Below, one piece after another: positions 5,177-6,195 of a DNA stretch of 6,195 nt (the stretch's first letter is position 1; each line of letters begins with the position of its first letter). The notes under the pieces are model-generated. The model made no database searches. It was not told where the DNA came from and was given only the letters and a program-made list of their open reading frames with translations. The translations under genes and the position numbers were made by a program. The DNA is from Streptosporangiaceae bacterium (GTDB taxonomy: Bacteria; Actinomycetota; Actinomycetes; Streptosporangiales; Streptosporangiaceae). The DNA lies in contig JASHSO010000097.1 in NCBI GenBank assembly GCA_030038715.1, positions 1 through 6,195 on the forward strand, read 5' to 3'.

Positions 5177-5216
5177 GCTCGCAGGACGGACGTTACGGGC
5201 CTGAGCTCGCAGGACG
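5161..5216 (+). repeat. Perfect 28-bp tandem duplication across the LOG-gene stop codon
   Basis: Two identical 28-bp units occupy 5161-5188 and 5189-5216; each starts GACGTTACGGGCC and ends GCTCGCAGGACG. The TGA stop (5174-5176) is in the first unit, so the second unit is a copy of the coding tail and stop lying in the 3' region. Each unit has a short stem CCTG-N6-CAGG around the palindrome GAGCTC. The duplication fills most of the 49-nt convergent gap with the DHPS-like gene. It may add a tandem weak hairpin for termination or be a recent slippage event. Confidence 0.9.
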
Positions 5217-5225
5217 GGCCGACTG

Positions 5226-5777
5226 TCAGGCTAGGCCACGGACAGCCCTGGCCGGCGGCCTCAGGCCGCGGATCGACGCCGCCATGTCCAGTGCCCGCCG
5301 GACCTGCGCGACGTGCCGGGTCCGGACGCAGCTCGCACCCAGCCAGCAGGCAAGCGCCGCGATGGCCTGAGCGCCGGTCGCGCCTGGAGCGCCCGCCCGG
5401 GCGGCCAGGTCGTCGGCCTCGACCAGGCTCGCCCAGCCGTTCCCGGTTAGCCTGGCGATCTGCAGCGGGACGGCTCGGACGAGCGCGCGATCGGCCGACC
5501 GGCCTGCCGCGACCGCCGCGGCCACATCGGCGCAGATCAGCCTGGCCGAGTACGGTGCGGCTGCGGGCTCTCGCACGATGTCAGCTGGCCCGCGGTCCGC
5601 GCAGATCAGCACGTCAGGCGCCGCGGCGCGGAGCCCGTCCAGACCGGCGCCGCCGACTCCGAGGTCGACGATGTCCGCGCCGGCATCGATGGCGGCCAGC
5701 GCCTCCCGCCGGTCGCGCGCCACCGCCATCAGCGCGGTGAACGGCGGCCAGTTGCCGCCGCCGTGCCGTGCAGCCAT
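5226..5777 (-). CDS. Shortened dihydropteroate synthase-like protein, probably catalytically inactive
   Basis: 183 residues from ATG 5777 (ATG 5789 is possible; the open frame to 5981 overlaps the divergent gene and lacks homology). Similarity to the actinobacterial FolP2-like family is clear at the ends: DAGADIVDLGVGGAG (31-45), in place of a DIIDIGG-type strand, and the C-terminus ACWLGASCVRTRHVAQVRRALDMAASIRGLRPPARAVRGLA in pieces at ~143-183. The usual length is ~270-300, so about 100 residues of the TIM barrel are missing. I cannot find the second-strand Asn, the DPG-FGK segment or the pterin-binding Lys; the terminal R-x-H is R-T-R-H. Folate synthesis is therefore unlikely. The frame is open, codon use matches the neighbours, and the conserved tail is intact, so it looks maintained rather than a fresh pseudogene. 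A non-enzymatic or regulatory role is inference. It converges with the LOG gene and diverges from the DivIVA-like gene. Confidence 0.75.
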   Translation of the reverse strand: MAARHGGGNWPPFTALMAVARDRREALAAIDAGADIVDLGVGGAGLDGLRAAAPDVLICADRGPADIVREPAAAPYSARLICADVAAAVAAGRSADRALVRAVPLQIARLTGNGWASLVEADDLAARAGAPGATGAQAIAALACWLGASCVRTRHVAQVRRALDMAASIRGLRPPARAVRGLA

Positions 5778-5794
5778 GGCACCGATCATGGCAC
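5775..5794. promoter_or_regulatory. Compact divergent start region with direct repeat
   Basis: CATGGCAC occurs at 5775-5782 and 5787-5794, each followed by GAT (with one extra C in the first). On the minus strand the two copies carry the two candidate ATG starts (5777 and 5789) of the DHPS-like gene. The plus-strand start GTG 5805 lies 15-27 nt away. No Shine-Dalgarno or good -10 is seen for either gene, so the two promoters must overlap each other or the opposite coding region. Confidence 0.35.
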
Positions 5795-5804
5795 GATTGC
5801 CAGT

Positions 5805-6188
5805 GTGACGGCTGCGCTGTTCGTCGTCGCCGCGGTGATACTCGTCGGAGTCGTCGTCGTGGCGCTGGGCTATGGCGGCGAACTGGCCCGGGACCGGGCA
5901 GACCTGCCCGCAAGCGACGACCTGCGGACCGCTGCAGACGTGGCGAATTACGTTCCCCCTGCCGCGCTGCTCGGGTATCACGCCGCCGCGACTGAACGGG
6001 CGCTCGCGCTGAGTGCTCGCGCCATCGCCGAGCGAGACGCAGAGATCGCCCGGTTGCGCAGCCGACTCGCGGTGCCGCCGGGGTTCGCGCCCGAGCCGGG
6101 CTCGGAGCCGCCGCCGCCGGGCGGCGGCCCAGGGGCTGACGCGCTAGCGCGGGACCCAAGTCGGCCGACGCCCGGTGCGGTCGAATGA
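5805..6188 (+). CDS. Small DivIVA-like membrane protein
   Basis: 127 residues from GTG 5805. N-terminal transmembrane helix at ~3-23 (AALFVVAAVILVGVVVVALG), a loop, then YVPPAALLGYHAAATERALA (49-68) leading into an alpha-helical, charged stretch SARAIAERDAEIARLRSRL (70-88) likely to form a coiled coil, and a Pro/Gly-rich tail with PPPPGGG (102-108). The order (membrane helix, GY motif, helix with acidic/basic heptads) and the place after LOG and folP-like genes match the short DivIVA-like protein Rv1209 and its actinobacterial relatives, although the DivIVA motif is weak. DivIVA-type proteins mark curved or polar membrane and cell-wall growth sites, but no function is shown for this family. 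Longer upstream codons are open to 5763 but lie antisense to the DHPS-like gene. The stop overlaps the next ATG by 4 bp (ATGA), indicating translational coupling. Confidence 0.75.
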   Translation: MTAALFVVAAVILVGVVVVALGYGGELARDRADLPASDDLRTAADVANYVPPAALLGYHAAATERALALSARAIAERDAEIARLRSRLAVPPGFAPEPGSEPPPPGGGPGADALARDPSRPTPGAVE

Positions 6189-6195
6189 CCGCGGG
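6185..6195 (+). CDS. Start of the next gene, cut by the window edge
   Basis: ATG at 6185 overlaps the preceding TGA as ATGA and continues ACC GCG GG (M-T-A-). Only 11 bases are visible, so identity cannot be read. In mycobacteria the gene after the DivIVA-like protein is tagA, a DNA-3-methyladenine glycosylase I; that is a synteny guess only. Confidence 0.35.

Noticed and set aside
5790..5981. Upstream extension of the DHPS-like frame to 5981
   Set aside because: Fully antisense to the DivIVA-like gene, with low-complexity His/Asp/Arg-rich sequence and no DHPS similarity.

Overview
This is high-GC DNA (roughly 70% G+C by eye) from a member of the Actinomycetota. The evidence is an actinobacterial-type dapC next to a 7Fe ferredoxin gene, a LOG/TIGR00730 protein with the long actinobacterial N-terminus, a DivIVA-like membrane protein, frequent GTG starts, and several starts that look leaderless (TANNNT box 6-8 nt before the start, no Shine-Dalgarno). 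The neighbourhood resembles the mycobacterial stretches fdxC-Rv1178 and Rv1201c(dapD)-Rv1205(LOG)-folP2-Rv1209-tagA, but compacted and rearranged. I cannot name the genus.

Minus strand, positions 1-3386, in transcription order: a membrane-anchored lysozyme-like secreted protein (3386-2499); a 7Fe ferredoxin (2348-2022) that starts a tight operon with dapC (2006-852); a strong hairpin (841-797); and a gene running off the left edge (766-1). That last gene encodes a sigma-70 region 2-like domain joined by a disordered linker to a transmembrane helix and an extracytoplasmic domain, with no visible region 4.

Plus strand, 3445-5176: dapD (E. coli/Bacteroidetes-type succinyltransferase, not the M. 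tuberculosis type), then a LOG-family nucleotide phosphoribohydrolase. A 28-bp perfect tandem duplication spans the LOG stop codon. Converging on it from the right is a short, degenerate dihydropteroate synthase-like gene (5777-5226, minus). Divergent from that gene is a small DivIVA-like membrane protein (5805-6188, plus), whose stop overlaps the ATG of a further gene cut by the right edge.

DapD and DapC catalyse consecutive steps of the succinylase branch of diaminopimelate/lysine synthesis: DapD succinylates tetrahydrodipicolinate and DapC transaminates the product. They are transcribed away from each other, with the lysozyme-like protein and the ferredoxin between them. No dapE is visible. 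Most of the window is a conserved housekeeping locus. The least ordinary items are the sigma-like/membrane fusion, a perfect 15-bp-stem hairpin inside the first codons of dapC, and the shrunken DHPS-like protein. I see no RNA gene, CRISPR array or insertion sequence, and no gene-free stretch over 300 bases.
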